Assembly: GCA_016709665.1 (NCBI GenBank)
Contig: JADJMI010000029.1
Span: 236,600-300,599 of the forward strand
DNA from: Betaproteobacteria bacterium
GTDB lineage: Bacteria > Pseudomonadota > Gammaproteobacteria > Burkholderiales > Usitatibacteraceae
Reading direction: 5' to 3'
Length of the DNA: 64,000 bases
Both the position numbers and the translations under genes were made by a program. Below are positions 16,629 through 25,229 of the stretch, one piece after another. The notes under the pieces are model-generated. The model saw nothing but the letters and a program-made list of their open reading frames with translations, did not search any database and was not told the DNA's origin. Position 1 is the stretch's first letter. Each line of letters opens with the position of its first letter.

Positions 16629-17334
16629 GCGCCCTTCCGCCCTTCTGCGTGCGCGGGATCTCACGGTCGTCCTGGGCGGCGTCACGGTGCTCGACCGGCT
16701 GTCGCTCGAGATCCTGCCGGGCCTTCGCACCATCGTCCTGGGGGCCAACGGCGCGGGCAAGAGCGTGACGCTGCGCGCCCTGCACGGGCTCATCCCGCCC
16801 GCCTCCGGCACCATCGACTGGCAGGGCGATCGCACACCGCGCCAGGCCATGGTGTTCCAGCGCCCCGTCATGCTGCGCCGTTCCGCGCTCGCCAACGTGG
16901 AATACGGGCTCGCCGTGAACGGCATCGACGGCGACCCGCGCCGGCGACGGGCACGCGAGGCGATCGCGAAGGTGGGCCTCGAGGCCATCGCCCACCGCCC
17001 GGCGCGCGTCCTCTCCGGCGGCGAGCAGCAGCGCCTCGCGCTCGCCCGCGCCTGGGCGCTCGAGCCGGACATCCTGTTCCTGGACGAACCCACGGCCAGC
17101 CTCGATCCCGGCGCCGCGGGCGAGGTCGAGAGAATCGTCGCGGCCATCGCGGCCGAAGGCACGCGAATCGTCATGACCACCCACAACCTCGGCCAGGCCC
17201 GCCGCCTCGCCGACGAGATCGTCTTCATCCACCAGGGACGCGTGGCCGAGCAGACCCCGGCCGACCGCTTCTTCGCCGAACCGCAATCCCAGCACGCCCG
17301 CCACTTTCTCAAAGGAGAATTGCCATGGAACTGA
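16621..17334 (+). CDS. tupC: Tungstate-type ABC transporter ATP-binding protein
   Basis: A 237-residue ABC ATPase with Walker A GANGAGKS, Q-loop MVFQRPVML, signature LSGGEQQRLALARAWALEPD, Walker B ILFLDEPTASLD and the switch histidine in MTTHNLGQARRLAD. It is shorter than ModC and lacks the C-terminal TOBE domain, as is usual for TupC. It overlaps tupB at its start and tupA at its end; the SD for tupA (AAAGGAG) lies in its last codons. Confidence 0.92.
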   Translation: MAERPSALLRARDLTVVLGGVTVLDRLSLEILPGLRTIVLGANGAGKSVTLRALHGLIPPASGTIDWQGDRTPRQAMVFQRPVMLRRSALANVEYGLAVNGIDGDPRRRRAREAIAKVGLEAIAHRPARVLSGGEQQRLALARAWALEPDILFLDEPTASLDPGAAGEVERIVAAIAAEGTRIVMTTHNLGQARRLADEIVFIHQGRVAEQTPADRFFAEPQSQHARHFLKGELPWN

Positions 17335-18170
17335 ACATCGCCATGAACTTCCGGCGCCTCGCCGTCACCTGGATGGCCGCCGCCGTCGCCGCCTCCACGA
17401 TCCTCGCCGCCAAGGACGCCTCCGCGCAGGCGACCTTCATCACCGTCGCCTCGACAACCTCGACCGAGCAGTCGGGCCTCTTCAAGCAGCTGCTGCCGGA
17501 CTTCAGGAAGGCGACCGGCATCGAGGCGCGCGTGGTCGCGCTCGGCACCGGCCAGGCGCTCGACATGGGTCGCCGCGGCGACGCCGACGTGGTGTTCGTG
17601 CACGACAAGGTGGCCGAGGAGAAATTCGTCGCCGACGGCTTCGGCGTGAAGCGCCTCGAGGTGATGTACAACGACTTCATCGTCGTGGGCCCGAAGGCGG
17701 ACCCCGCCGGCGCGAAGGGCAAGGACATCCTCGCGGGCCTGAAGAAGATCGAGGCCTCCAAGTCGCCCTTCGTTTCGCGCGCCGACAAGAGCGGCACGCA
17801 TGCGGCGGAGCTTCGCTACTGGAAAGCCGCCGGCATCGAGAAGCCCCAGGGCGCCTGGTACCGCGAAACGGGCTCGGGCATGGGCCCCACGCTCAACACC
17901 GCCTCCGCGATGAACGCCTACGCGCTCACCGACCGCGGCACCTGGCTTTCCTTCAAGAACCGCGGCGAGCTCGTCATCGTGGTCGAGGGCGACCAGCGCC
18001 TCTTCAACCAGTACGGCGTGATGCTCGTGAACCCCGCGAAGCACGCCCACGTGAAGAAGGAGGCCGGCCAGAAGTTCGTCGACTGGGTCGTCTCGCCCGC
18101 GGGCCAGGCCGCCATCGCCGCGTACAAGATCGACGGCGAGCAGCTCTTCTTCCCGAACGCCAAGCCTTGA
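17325..18170 (+). CDS. tupA: Tungstate-type ABC transporter substrate-binding protein
   Basis: A 281-residue periplasmic binding protein. After an Ala-rich signal peptide ending near DASAQA comes ITVASTTSTEQSGLF, the TupA ligand motif with the TTS triad that gives high tungstate affinity, and later SRADKSGTHAAELRYW and WYRETGSGMGPTLNTAS. ATG at 17325 has an AAAGGAG ribosome site; ATG at 17343 is a weaker alternative. The order B-C-A is rearranged compared with the common A-B-C. Confidence 0.92.
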   Translation: MELNIAMNFRRLAVTWMAAAVAASTILAAKDASAQATFITVASTTSTEQSGLFKQLLPDFRKATGIEARVVALGTGQALDMGRRGDADVVFVHDKVAEEKFVADGFGVKRLEVMYNDFIVVGPKADPAGAKGKDILAGLKKIEASKSPFVSRADKSGTHAAELRYWKAAGIEKPQGAWYRETGSGMGPTLNTASAMNAYALTDRGTWLSFKNRGELVIVVEGDQRLFNQYGVMLVNPAKHAHVKKEAGQKFVDWVVSPAGQAAIAAYKIDGEQLFFPNAKP

Positions 18171-18172
18171 GC

Positions 18173-18964
18173 ATGCGCGCGTCCCTCCTGGCCGTGGCGC
18201 TCGCCTTCGCGCTCCCCGCCGCGGCCCACGACGCCATCAAGGTCCACGCGGCCGGCAGCCTCAAGGCCGCGCTCACGGATGCGGCCGCGGCCTTCGCGGA
18301 GCGCAAGGACGGCGCGCTCGTCGAGTTCGCCTTCGGACCTTCGGGCCTGCTCAAGGAGCGGCTCGAGAAGGGCGAGGCGAGCGACCTGTTCGCCTCGGCG
18401 AACATGGCGCACCCGAAGGCCCTCGCGGACGCCGGCAAGGCCGGTCCCGTCCGGGCCTTCGCGCGCAATTCCCTCTGCGTGCTCGCCGCGCCCGCCGTGA
18501 AGGTGACGACGGCGACCGTGCTCGACACGATCCTCGACCCGAAGGTGAAGGTCGGCATCTCCACGCCCAAGGCCGACCCCGCCGGCGACTATGCATGGCA
18601 GCTCTTCGCCAACGCGGAGAAGCTCCGGCCGGGCGCGCAGAAGACCCTCGAGGCCAAGGCCCTGCAGCTCACGGGAGGCCCGAATTCCGCCCCGCCGCCC
18701 AAGGACCGCAACGCCTACGGCGCGCTGGTCGAGAAGGGCGCCGCGGACGTGTACCTCACGTACTGCACCAATGGCGTCCTCGCCCGGAAGGAGGTGCCTT
18801 CCCTGCAGGTCGTGGCGATCGCCGCGGACCTGAACGTCGGGGCCGACTACGGCCTCGTCGTCATGAAGGAGGCGAAGGCGCCCGCCGGGCGCTTCGCCGA
18901 CTTCCTCGTCGCCGGTGAGGGCAAGGCCATCCTCCAACGCCACGGATTCGAGCCGCCGAGATGA
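18173..18964 (+). CDS. ModA-like substrate-binding protein, extra copy
   Basis: A 263-residue exported binding protein distantly related to ModA: signal peptide ending AAAHDAI, then VHAAGSLKAALTDAAAAF, GPSGLLKERLEKGEASDLFASAN and an ending GRFADFLVAGEGKAILQRHGF. It lacks its own permease and ATPase and lies between tupA and a regulator, separated by only a few bases on each side. It may supply a second ligand to TupBC or ModBC, or bind molybdate for sensing. The ATG at 18173, 3 bases after the tupA stop, gives a clean signal peptide; the TTG at 18167 is less likely. Confidence 0.82.
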   Translation: MRASLLAVALAFALPAAAHDAIKVHAAGSLKAALTDAAAAFAERKDGALVEFAFGPSGLLKERLEKGEASDLFASANMAHPKALADAGKAGPVRAFARNSLCVLAAPAVKVTTATVLDTILDPKVKVGISTPKADPAGDYAWQLFANAEKLRPGAQKTLEAKALQLTGGPNSAPPPKDRNAYGALVEKGAADVYLTYCTNGVLARKEVPSLQVVAIAADLNVGADYGLVVMKEAKAPAGRFADFLVAGEGKAILQRHGFEPPR

Positions 18965-20052
18965 TCAAGGTCGACCTGCGCGCCGTCTGGCGCGTGAACG
19001 TGCGCGGTGTCGAGCGCGAGCTCGACGAGATGCTCATCGCCGTGCTGGGCGGCCTCGAGCGGACCGGCAAGCTGGGTGGCGCCACGTCGGATGCGAAGGT
19101 CTCCTACCGCCACGCCTACAACCTCGTGAAGCGCTGGGGCGAGTTCCTCGGCGCGCCGCTCGTGGTGATGCGCCAGGGCAGCGGAACGAAGCTCACGCCC
19201 CTGGGCGAGCGGCTCCTGTGGGCGGGGCGGCGCGTGCAGTCGCGGCTCGCGCCCGAACTCGAGGGTCTCGCGGGCGATTTCACGCGCGGGCTCAACGACG
19301 CGCTCGGTTCGCGTCCCGGGATGCTCGCCATCCATGCCAGCCACGACTTCGCCGTCGCGCTGCTGCGCGAGCGACTGGGCAGCACGCGCGCGATCGAGCT
19401 GCAGAGCCGCGGCAGCTTCGACGCCCTGGCCGCGCTGCTCAGGGGCGACTGCGCCATCGCGGGCTTCCACGTGGCCGACGGCCCGCTGGGCGAGCTGATG
19501 GCCCGGCGGTACGCCGAGGGTCTCGCGGGGCGCGACGTCCTACTGCTCGCGCTCGCGGACCGCACCCAGGGCCTCATCGTCGCCAAGGGCAATCCGAAGA
19601 AGGTGAAGTCCATGGCGGACCTCGCGAAGCCCGGGCTTAGGTTCATCAACCGGCAACGCGGCTCCGGCACCCGGGCGCTGCTGGAGTTCCTCCTCACGGC
19701 AGCGGGCATCGACCGCGACGCCATCCCGGGCTACGACCAGGAAGAGATCACGCATTCGGCCGTCGCCGCGCTCGTCGCGGGCCGCCAGGCCGATGCGGGC
19801 TTCGGGCTCGAGGCGGCTGCCGTGCGCTTCCACCTGGGGTTCGTGAAGCTCGCCAGCGAACGCTACTACCTGGCCTTTTCGGCTCGCGACTTCGATCGGA
19901 CCGCGGTGCGCGACGTCATCGAGCAGGCGAGGGAACCGGCCTTTCTCGAACGCGTGGACGCCCTGCCCGGGTATCGCGCCGCCTGGTCCGCGAAGGTACA
20001 GACGGCATCGAGCATCTTCGGGGCGTCTTGCCAAACCGCCGTCCGGGCTTGA
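18961..20052 (+). CDS. ModE-type HTH fused to periplasmic-binding-like domain (regulator)
   Basis: A 363-residue one-component regulator. Residues up to about 85 are a LysR/ModE-type winged helix (SDAKVSYRHAYNLVKRWGEFLGAPLVV, then RQGSGTKLTPLGERLL). The rest is a PBP_like domain: LAIHASHDFAVALLRERL, GFHVADGPLGELM, INRQRGSGTRALLEFLL and GFGLEAAAVRF. It overlaps the preceding binding-protein gene by 4 bases. The fold suggests direct sensing of a small anion or cofactor in the cytoplasm, plausibly molybdate, tungstate or molybdopterin. Confidence 0.85.
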   Translation: MIKVDLRAVWRVNVRGVERELDEMLIAVLGGLERTGKLGGATSDAKVSYRHAYNLVKRWGEFLGAPLVVMRQGSGTKLTPLGERLLWAGRRVQSRLAPELEGLAGDFTRGLNDALGSRPGMLAIHASHDFAVALLRERLGSTRAIELQSRGSFDALAALLRGDCAIAGFHVADGPLGELMARRYAEGLAGRDVLLLALADRTQGLIVAKGNPKKVKSMADLAKPGLRFINRQRGSGTRALLEFLLTAAGIDRDAIPGYDQEEITHSAVAALVAGRQADAGFGLEAAAVRFHLGFVKLASERYYLAFSARDFDRTAVRDVIEQAREPAFLERVDALPGYRAAWSAKVQTASSIFGASCQTAVRA

Positions 20053-20059
20053 AAAAGCC

Positions 20060-20077
20060 GCCGATGTCCGCATCGGC
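20060..20077 (+). other. Short hairpin after the Mo/W regulator
   Basis: A perfect 7-bp stem (GCCGATG, TCCG, CATCGGC) lies 8 bases after the regulator stop codon. There is no T-run, so it may slow or protect the transcript end rather than act as an intrinsic terminator. Confidence 0.35.
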
Positions 20078-20185
20078 ATTGGGGGATTAAAGTCCGGTTC
20101 TCAGGCGTTCGCGTATCAAGCAGAATGTGCGTCCCCCCGAGTCCGGGATCGACTGCCGCCCGCTAACCGCACCCAAGGAGCCCCC

Positions 20186-21277
20186 ATGAAACGTCGCAAT
20201 TTCCTTCTGGCCGCCGCCGCCGCCCCGACCCTCGCCCAGGTGCCGCAGTGGGCCATCGCCCAGCAGCTGCCCTTCAACCCGAAGCCCGCCAACTGGCGCA
20301 CCTTCGAGCTGGTGACCCGCGTCGAGATCGCCAAGCCCGCCGGCGAAACGAAGATCTGGGTCCCGCTGCCCTCCGTCGACAGCGACTACCAGAAGACGGT
20401 CACCGACAGCTGGACAGGCAACACGTCCAACGCCCGCATCGTGAGCGACGGCAAGTACGGCGCCATGATGCTGCTGGCCGAGTTCAGCCCGAACGAGAGA
20501 ATGCCGTGGGTCGAGGTGACGAGCCGCTTCCAGACGCGCGACCGCAGCCTCGATTTCGCGCGCCGGAGCGGCGAGAAGCTCTCCCCGGAGGAGCGCGCCT
20601 TCTACACGGAAGCCACGAGCCTCATGCCGGTGGACGGCATCGTGAGGAAGACCGCCCTCGAGGCCACCAAGGGCGCGAAGACGGAAATGGAGAAGGCCCG
20701 CGCCCTCTACGAGTGGATCGTCGACAACACCTTCCGCGATCCGAAGACCGTCGGCTGCGGCCGCGGCGACGTGAAGGTCATGCTCGAAACACGCAACCTG
20801 TCCGGCAAATGTGCGGACCTCAACGCCCTCTACGTGGCGATGGCGCGCTCCGTCGGCCTGCCGGCGCGGGACGTCTACGGCATCCGTGTCGCCAAGAGCC
20901 AGTTCGGCTACCGGAGCCTCGGCGCCGGCACCGAGAACGTGACGCGCGCCCAGCACTGCCGCGCGGAAGTCTTCGTGAACGGCAGCGGCTGGATCCCCGT
21001 GGACCCGGCGGACGTGCGCAAGGTCGTGCTCGAGGAGAAGCCCCAGGCCGTGACGCTCGCGGACCCGGTCGTCCCGCCCGTGCGCTCCAAGCTCTTCGGC
21101 GCCTGGGAGATGAACTGGCTCGCTTACAACGACGCGCACGACGTGAAGCTGCCGGGCGCCAAGGGCGAGATGCTCGGCTTCCTCATGTACCCGCAGGCCG
21201 AGACGGGCGGCAACCGCGTGAACCCGTACGCGCCCGACGACTTCAAGTACAAGCTCACGGCGAAGGAAATCGCCTGA
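20186..21277 (+). CDS. Transglutaminase-like cysteine protease-fold protein, Tat-type leader
   Basis: A 363-residue transglutaminase-superfamily protein. It starts MKRRNFLLAAAAAPTLAQ, a twin-arginine-like leader, so export is likely. The catalytic region is visible as GKCADLNALYVAMARSVGLPARDVYGIRV (Cys), RAQHCRAEVFVNGSGWIPVDPAD (His, Asp). Bacterial members are usually uncharacterised proteases or amide hydrolases. An AAGGAG site lies just before the ATG at 20186. Its function is unknown and it may not belong to the Mo/W system around it. Confidence 0.85.
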   Translation: MKRRNFLLAAAAAPTLAQVPQWAIAQQLPFNPKPANWRTFELVTRVEIAKPAGETKIWVPLPSVDSDYQKTVTDSWTGNTSNARIVSDGKYGAMMLLAEFSPNERMPWVEVTSRFQTRDRSLDFARRSGEKLSPEERAFYTEATSLMPVDGIVRKTALEATKGAKTEMEKARALYEWIVDNTFRDPKTVGCGRGDVKVMLETRNLSGKCADLNALYVAMARSVGLPARDVYGIRVAKSQFGYRSLGAGTENVTRAQHCRAEVFVNGSGWIPVDPADVRKVVLEEKPQAVTLADPVVPPVRSKLFGAWEMNWLAYNDAHDVKLPGAKGEMLGFLMYPQAETGGNRVNPYAPDDFKYKLTAKEIA

Positions 21278-21340
21278 TAGACAGTCCGCGCTTCGCCTCC
21301 TTCCGGCTCCGGCTGCGCCAGGAAGCGAAGCGATCCCTCC

Positions 21341-21370
21341 AGGCCCGCCTATCCGGCGGGCCTTTTTGTT
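21341..21370 (+). terminator. Rho-independent terminator after the transglutaminase gene
   Basis: AGGCCCGCC and GGCGGGCCT arms around a 5-base loop are followed by TTTTGTTT. It should end plus-strand transcription and lies at the end of the convergent AhpD-like gene, whose last codons it overlaps. Confidence 0.85.
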
Positions 21371-21912
21371 TCCGGCGCACCGGGCATGCGGCAGAAGCCA
21401 TGGGCCCGGGCACCGAGCGCCGTGTTGAATCGTGCGGAAAGGTTCTGGAGCGCGATGCCGGCGGTGAGTTCCACGATCGCTTCCGGCCCATGGCGTTCGC
21501 GCAACCGCGCGAACAGGGCGTCGTCCACCCGCGGCGGCGTGGCCGTCATCGCTTCCGCGTACTCGATCACCAGGCGCTCGGCCTCGTCGAACGACGGATC
21601 CGTACGCCAGTCCGGCAGCGCGAGCGCCTTGCCGGGCGCGACTCCCGCCTTCTCGAGCATCGCGGCGTTGAGGTCGACGCAGAACTCGCAGCCCGTGAGC
21701 TGCGACACCCGCACGGCCGCGAGCGTTCGCAGGGCGAGCGGCACCGGCGCCCCCCGGCGGCGCACCTGCCGGAAGAGCGCCAGGAAGGCCAGCATGGCGC
21801 CGGGTCGCCACGTCCACAGGGCGGTCGGATCGGGCACGGACCCATGGAGCCGTTGCTGCCACGCGTGCAACGGGCGCAAGTACCACGGGACGGGGGCGAC
21901 GGGCAGCCTCAT
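21349..21912 (-). CDS. Carboxymuconolactone decarboxylase/AhpD-like protein
   Basis: A 187-residue all-helical protein of the carboxymuconolactone decarboxylase family. The redox motif C-x-x-C is present as TGCEFCVDLNAAML, followed by the usual acidic and His-poor helix (DEAERLVIEYAEAMTATPP). Members with this motif often act as alkylhydroperoxidases. It stands alone, convergent to the transglutaminase gene with which it shares a terminator region, and divergent from the molbindin. Confidence 0.85.
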   Translation of the reverse strand: MRLPVAPVPWYLRPLHAWQQRLHGSVPDPTALWTWRPGAMLAFLALFRQVRRRGAPVPLALRTLAAVRVSQLTGCEFCVDLNAAMLEKAGVAPGKALALPDWRTDPSFDEAERLVIEYAEAMTATPPRVDDALFARLRERHGPEAIVELTAGIALQNLSARFNTALGARAHGFCRMPGAPETKRPAG

Positions 21913-22050
21913 CGGATCACCGGGCCGGGATCGCGATCGCCACGCGCTCCCGCGAGGCGGGGATCCGGCTCGCGGCCGGCTTGATCTTCATTCATGTCAT
22001 CTCCACGTGGATCGACGAAGCGTCGCATGCTTCCATCTTCCGGCAGGCCG

Positions 22051-22076
22051 TACAATCATCCCGATCAAACCAGGAG
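22051..22076 (+). promoter_or_regulatory. Candidate -10 and ribosome site for the molbindin gene
   Basis: TACAAT at 22051-22056 is a good -10 box but no clear -35 is seen. AGGAG at 22072-22076 lies 7 bases before the ATG at 22084. No molybdate-box palindrome like that before modA is visible here. Confidence 0.4.
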
Positions 22077-22083
22077 CGAATAA

Positions 22084-22290
22084 ATGAAACTCAGCGCCCG
22101 CAACCAGTTCCCCGGCACCATCCGCGACGTGAAACGCGGGGCCACCACGGCCCACGTGCATATCGAGGTGGCCCCGGGCATCGTCGTCACGGCCTCCATC
22201 ACCAACGAGGCGGCCGACGACCTCGCGCTCGCCGCGGGCGACAAGGTCACCGCGATCATCAAGGCTTCCGACGTGATGGTCGGCAAGTGA
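22084..22290 (+). CDS. mop: Molbindin (single TOBE/Mop domain)
   Basis: A 68-residue protein consisting of one Mop/TOBE domain: LSARNQFPGTIRDVKRGATTAHVHIEV, then TASITNEAADDLAL and GDKVTAIIKASDVMVG. Molbindins assemble into hexamers that bind molybdate or tungstate and are thought to store or buffer it in the cytoplasm. Its stop overlaps the GTG start of the next gene (GTGA), tying the molbindin to the FecCD-type importer and suggesting that the importer's cargo is an oxyanion. Confidence 0.92.
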   Translation: MKLSARNQFPGTIRDVKRGATTAHVHIEVAPGIVVTASITNEAADDLALAAGDKVTAIIKASDVMVGK

Positions 22291-23327
22291 TCCTGCGGCG
22301 GGCGCTCGCCGCTTTCGCGGCCTTCCTGCCGCTCGCCGCTTTTCCGGCCCGCGACTTCGTCGACGACGCCGGCCGCAAGGTTTCCCTCCCGGACAAGGTC
22401 ACGCGCGTCTACGCCGCGGGGCCTCCCGCTTCCGTTCTCGTCTTCGCGCTCGCACCCGACACGCTCATCGGCTGGACGCGGGGCTTTCGCGACAGCGAAA
22501 AGCCCTGGGTGCCGGACAAGTACGCCAACCTCCCCGAGCTGGGCCGCCTCACCGGCCGCGGCGGCAGCGCGAACGTCGAAGTGGTGCTGCGCGAGAAGCC
22601 GGACCTCATCGTCGACATCGGGTCGACGGCCGCCACGTTCTCTTCCCTCGCCGATCGCGTGCAGCAGCAGACGGGCATCCCGTACGTGCTGCTGGACGGG
22701 CGCCTCGAGACGACCCCGCAGCAGATCGAGAAGCTCGCGAAGGTGCTCGGCGTCGAGGCGCGCGGCAAGGAGATCGCCGACTATTCGCGCGCGCTCATCG
22801 ACGGCCTGAAGACGAAGATCGCGACGGTGCCGGAGGCGAAGCGGCCCGAGGTGTACTACGCCCGTGGCCCGCAGGGCCTCGTCACGGGCCTCGCCGGCTC
22901 CATCAACGTCGAGATGATCGAGTTTCTGGGCGCGAAGAACGTCGCGGCCGGGCAGAAAGGCGGGCTCGCCCAGGTCGGCTTCGAGCAGGTGGTTCTCTGG
23001 GATCCGCCCGTCATCGTGACGAACGACCCGAACTTCTTCCGCGAATCGGCTCGCGTGCCCGTGTGGCAGGGCGTCACCGCGGTGAGGAACAAGCGCGTCT
23101 ACCTTTCGCCCAACCTGCCCTTCGGCTGGTTCGACTACCCGCCGGGCGCGAACCGGCTCATCGGATTGCTGTGGCTCTCGGAGATCCTCTACCCCGAGCA
23201 TTTCCGCCACGATTATCCGAAGGAGATCGCGCGCTTCTACCGGATGTTCTATCACCGCGAGCCCACGGCCGCGCAGGTCGCAGCCCTCCTCGCCGAGCCT
23301 GGCGTCGCCCCGCGGCTCTCGCGCTAG
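22287..23327 (+). CDS. BtuF/FecB-type ABC substrate-binding protein (possible Mo/W importer)
   Basis: A 346-residue type III (helical-backbone) binding protein. Signal peptide, then RDFVDDAGRKVSLPDKVTRV, EVVLREKPDLIVDIG and VSLY-like RVYLSPNLPFGWFDYPPGANRLIG near the end. The family usually binds ferric siderophores, haem or cobalamin, but Haemophilus MolA has the same fold and binds molybdate and tungstate. The GTG start at 22287 overlaps the molbindin stop, which favours an oxyanion cargo. No TonB receptor gene is nearby, which also speaks against a siderophore. Confidence 0.85.
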   Translation: MILRRALAAFAAFLPLAAFPARDFVDDAGRKVSLPDKVTRVYAAGPPASVLVFALAPDTLIGWTRGFRDSEKPWVPDKYANLPELGRLTGRGGSANVEVVLREKPDLIVDIGSTAATFSSLADRVQQQTGIPYVLLDGRLETTPQQIEKLAKVLGVEARGKEIADYSRALIDGLKTKIATVPEAKRPEVYYARGPQGLVTGLAGSINVEMIEFLGAKNVAAGQKGGLAQVGFEQVVLWDPPVIVTNDPNFFRESARVPVWQGVTAVRNKRVYLSPNLPFGWFDYPPGANRLIGLLWLSEILYPEHFRHDYPKEIARFYRMFYHREPTAAQVAALLAEPGVAPRLSR

Positions 23328-23352
23328 GGACCCCTCGGCTATCATCGGGGCC

Positions 23353-24363
23353 ATGCCCCGCCGCTCCTCCGGCGCGATCCTCGCGCTCGCCCTCGCCGTC
23401 CTCGTCGCCCTCGTCGCCTGGAGCTTTTCCGTCGGCCGCTTCGCCGTCGCGCCGGCGGACGTGCTGAAAGCCCTGTGGGCCGCCCTGTCGGGCGGCGAGA
23501 GCGGCCTGGCGAAGAACGTGGAAGCCGTGGTGCTGCAGGTGCGCGGACCGCGCGTGCTCGCCGCACTTGCCGTCGGGGCCGCCCTCGCGAGCGCCGGCGC
23601 CGCCTACCAGAACCTCTTCAAGAACCCGCTCGTCTCGCCGGACATCCTGGGCGTCTCCGCGGGCTGCGCGCTCGGCGCCGGCCTCGCGATCCTCTTCGGC
23701 CTGTCCATCGTGATGATCCAGGGCCTCGCCTTCGCCGGGGGCATCGCGGCGGTGGCCCTCGTGCTCGCCGTCGGCAACTGGGTGCGCGGCCGCGACCCGA
23801 TCCTCACGCTCATCCTCACCGGCGTCGTCGTGGGCTCGCTCTTCGGCGCGGGCATCGCGCTCGTGAAGTACCTCGCCGACCCGTACAACCAGTTGCCGGC
23901 CATCACCTTCTGGCTGCTGGGCAGCTTCGCGGGCGCGCTGCCCAAGGATCTCGCCGTCGCGCTGCCCGTGATGCTCGCGGGCATCGTGCCGCTCGTGCTG
24001 CTGCGCTGGCGCATCGACCTGCTCGCCCTCTCCGAAGACGAGGCGCGCTCCCTGGGCCTCGACGTCTCGAAACTGCGCATCGCCGTCATTGCCTGCGCGA
24101 CGCTCGTCACCGCGAGCGCCGTCGCCATCGCGGGCGTCATCGGCTGGGTGGGCCTCGTCATCCCCCACGCGGCCCGCCTGCTGGTCGGCGCGGCCTTCGC
24201 GCGCGTGCTGCCCCTGTCGCTCGTGCTGGGCGCCGCCTTCATGCTCGCGGTCGACACGGCCTGCCGCACGGTGTCCGCGACCGAGATTCCGCCGGGCGTC
24301 GCCACGGCCTTCATCGGCACGCCCGTGTTCATCGTCCTGCTCGCTGCCACCTTCCGCCGATGA
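23353..24363 (+). CDS. FecCD/BtuC-type ABC permease
   Basis: A 336-residue permease with about ten membrane spans. Typical features are RGPRVLAALAVGAALASAGAAYQNLFKNPLVSPDILGVSAG, the family signature of FecCD/BtuC transporters, and the coupling region DEARSLGLDVSKLR followed by GVIGWVGLVIPHAARLLVG. It overlaps the ATPase gene by 4 bases. In combination with the upstream molbindin and binding protein it resembles the MolBCA type of molybdate importer; iron-chelate or cobalamin transport remains possible. Confidence 0.9.
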   Translation: MPRRSSGAILALALAVLVALVAWSFSVGRFAVAPADVLKALWAALSGGESGLAKNVEAVVLQVRGPRVLAALAVGAALASAGAAYQNLFKNPLVSPDILGVSAGCALGAGLAILFGLSIVMIQGLAFAGGIAAVALVLAVGNWVRGRDPILTLILTGVVVGSLFGAGIALVKYLADPYNQLPAITFWLLGSFAGALPKDLAVALPVMLAGIVPLVLLRWRIDLLALSEDEARSLGLDVSKLRIAVIACATLVTASAVAIAGVIGWVGLVIPHAARLLVGAAFARVLPLSLVLGAAFMLAVDTACRTVSATEIPPGVATAFIGTPVFIVLLAATFRR

Positions 24364-25169
24364 GCCTCGAAGCCCGATCGCTCGACTACGGCTACCCGGG
24401 CCATCCCGTGGGCCGGGGCCTCGAGGCGAGCCTCGCGGCCGGCGAGGTGGTCGCGCTCCTGGGCCCCAACGGCAGCGGCAAGTCGACCCTCATGCGCACG
24501 CTGCTCGGCCTTCAGCCCCGCCTGGGCGGCAAGATCACGCTCGACGCCCGCGACATCGCCGGCTGGGAGGACGCGAGCCGCGCCCGCCGACTCGCCTACG
24601 TGCCGCAGGCCGCCGACAGCTATTTCGACTTCAGCCTGCGCGAACTGGTGGAGATGGGCCGCACCGCGCATCGCGGCGTGTTCGCGAGCCCCTCGCCGCA
24701 GGATCGCGAGATCGCCGCGCAGTCGCTCGAGCGCCTGGGCATCGCCCACCTCGCCGACCGTCCGGTGAACGGCGTGAGCGGCGGGGAACGCCAGCTCGCC
24801 CTCATCGCACGCGCCCTCGCCACGCAGGCGGCGTTCGTCGTGATGGACGAGCCGACCGCGAACCTCGATTTCGGCAACCAGGCCCGGGTGCTCGACGAGA
24901 TCGTTCGCCTGCGCGAAGCCGGCATCGGCCTCATCGTCTCCACGCACCATCCCGAGCACGCCTTCCGCATTGCCGACCGCGCCATCCTCCTGCGCGCCGG
25001 GCAGGTGGTGGCGACCGGACCGACCGAAGCCACCCTCACCGGGCCGGCGCTCTCGGCCCTCTACGGACGCCCTCTGGAGGTGGCCGAGGTCGTCCTGTCC
25101 GACGGCAGCCGCCAGAAGGTCTGCCTGCCCGTCGCCCCGCGCGGATCCCGGGCCGCCGAAAGCCCGTAA
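24360..25169 (+). CDS. FecE/BtuD-type ABC ATP-binding protein
   Basis: A 269-residue ABC ATPase with Walker A GPNGSGKST, signature VSGGERQLALIARALA, Walker B FVVMDEPTANLD and switch THHPEHAFR. The spacing and the RARRLAYVPQAADSYFDFSLRELVEMGRTAH region are typical of the FecE/BtuD group, not of ModC. ATG at 24360 overlaps the permease stop (ATGA). It completes a four-gene unit, molbindin-binding protein-permease-ATPase. Confidence 0.9.
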   Translation: MSLEARSLDYGYPGHPVGRGLEASLAAGEVVALLGPNGSGKSTLMRTLLGLQPRLGGKITLDARDIAGWEDASRARRLAYVPQAADSYFDFSLRELVEMGRTAHRGVFASPSPQDREIAAQSLERLGIAHLADRPVNGVSGGERQLALIARALATQAAFVVMDEPTANLDFGNQARVLDEIVRLREAGIGLIVSTHHPEHAFRIADRAILLRAGQVVATGPTEATLTGPALSALYGRPLEVAEVVLSDGSRQKVCLPVAPRGSRAAESP

Positions 25170-25229
25170 AGTTCATTTAATCAGGGATTTAGGCCAGACC
25201 CGACGGGATCGGTTGACCGGGATTCATAA

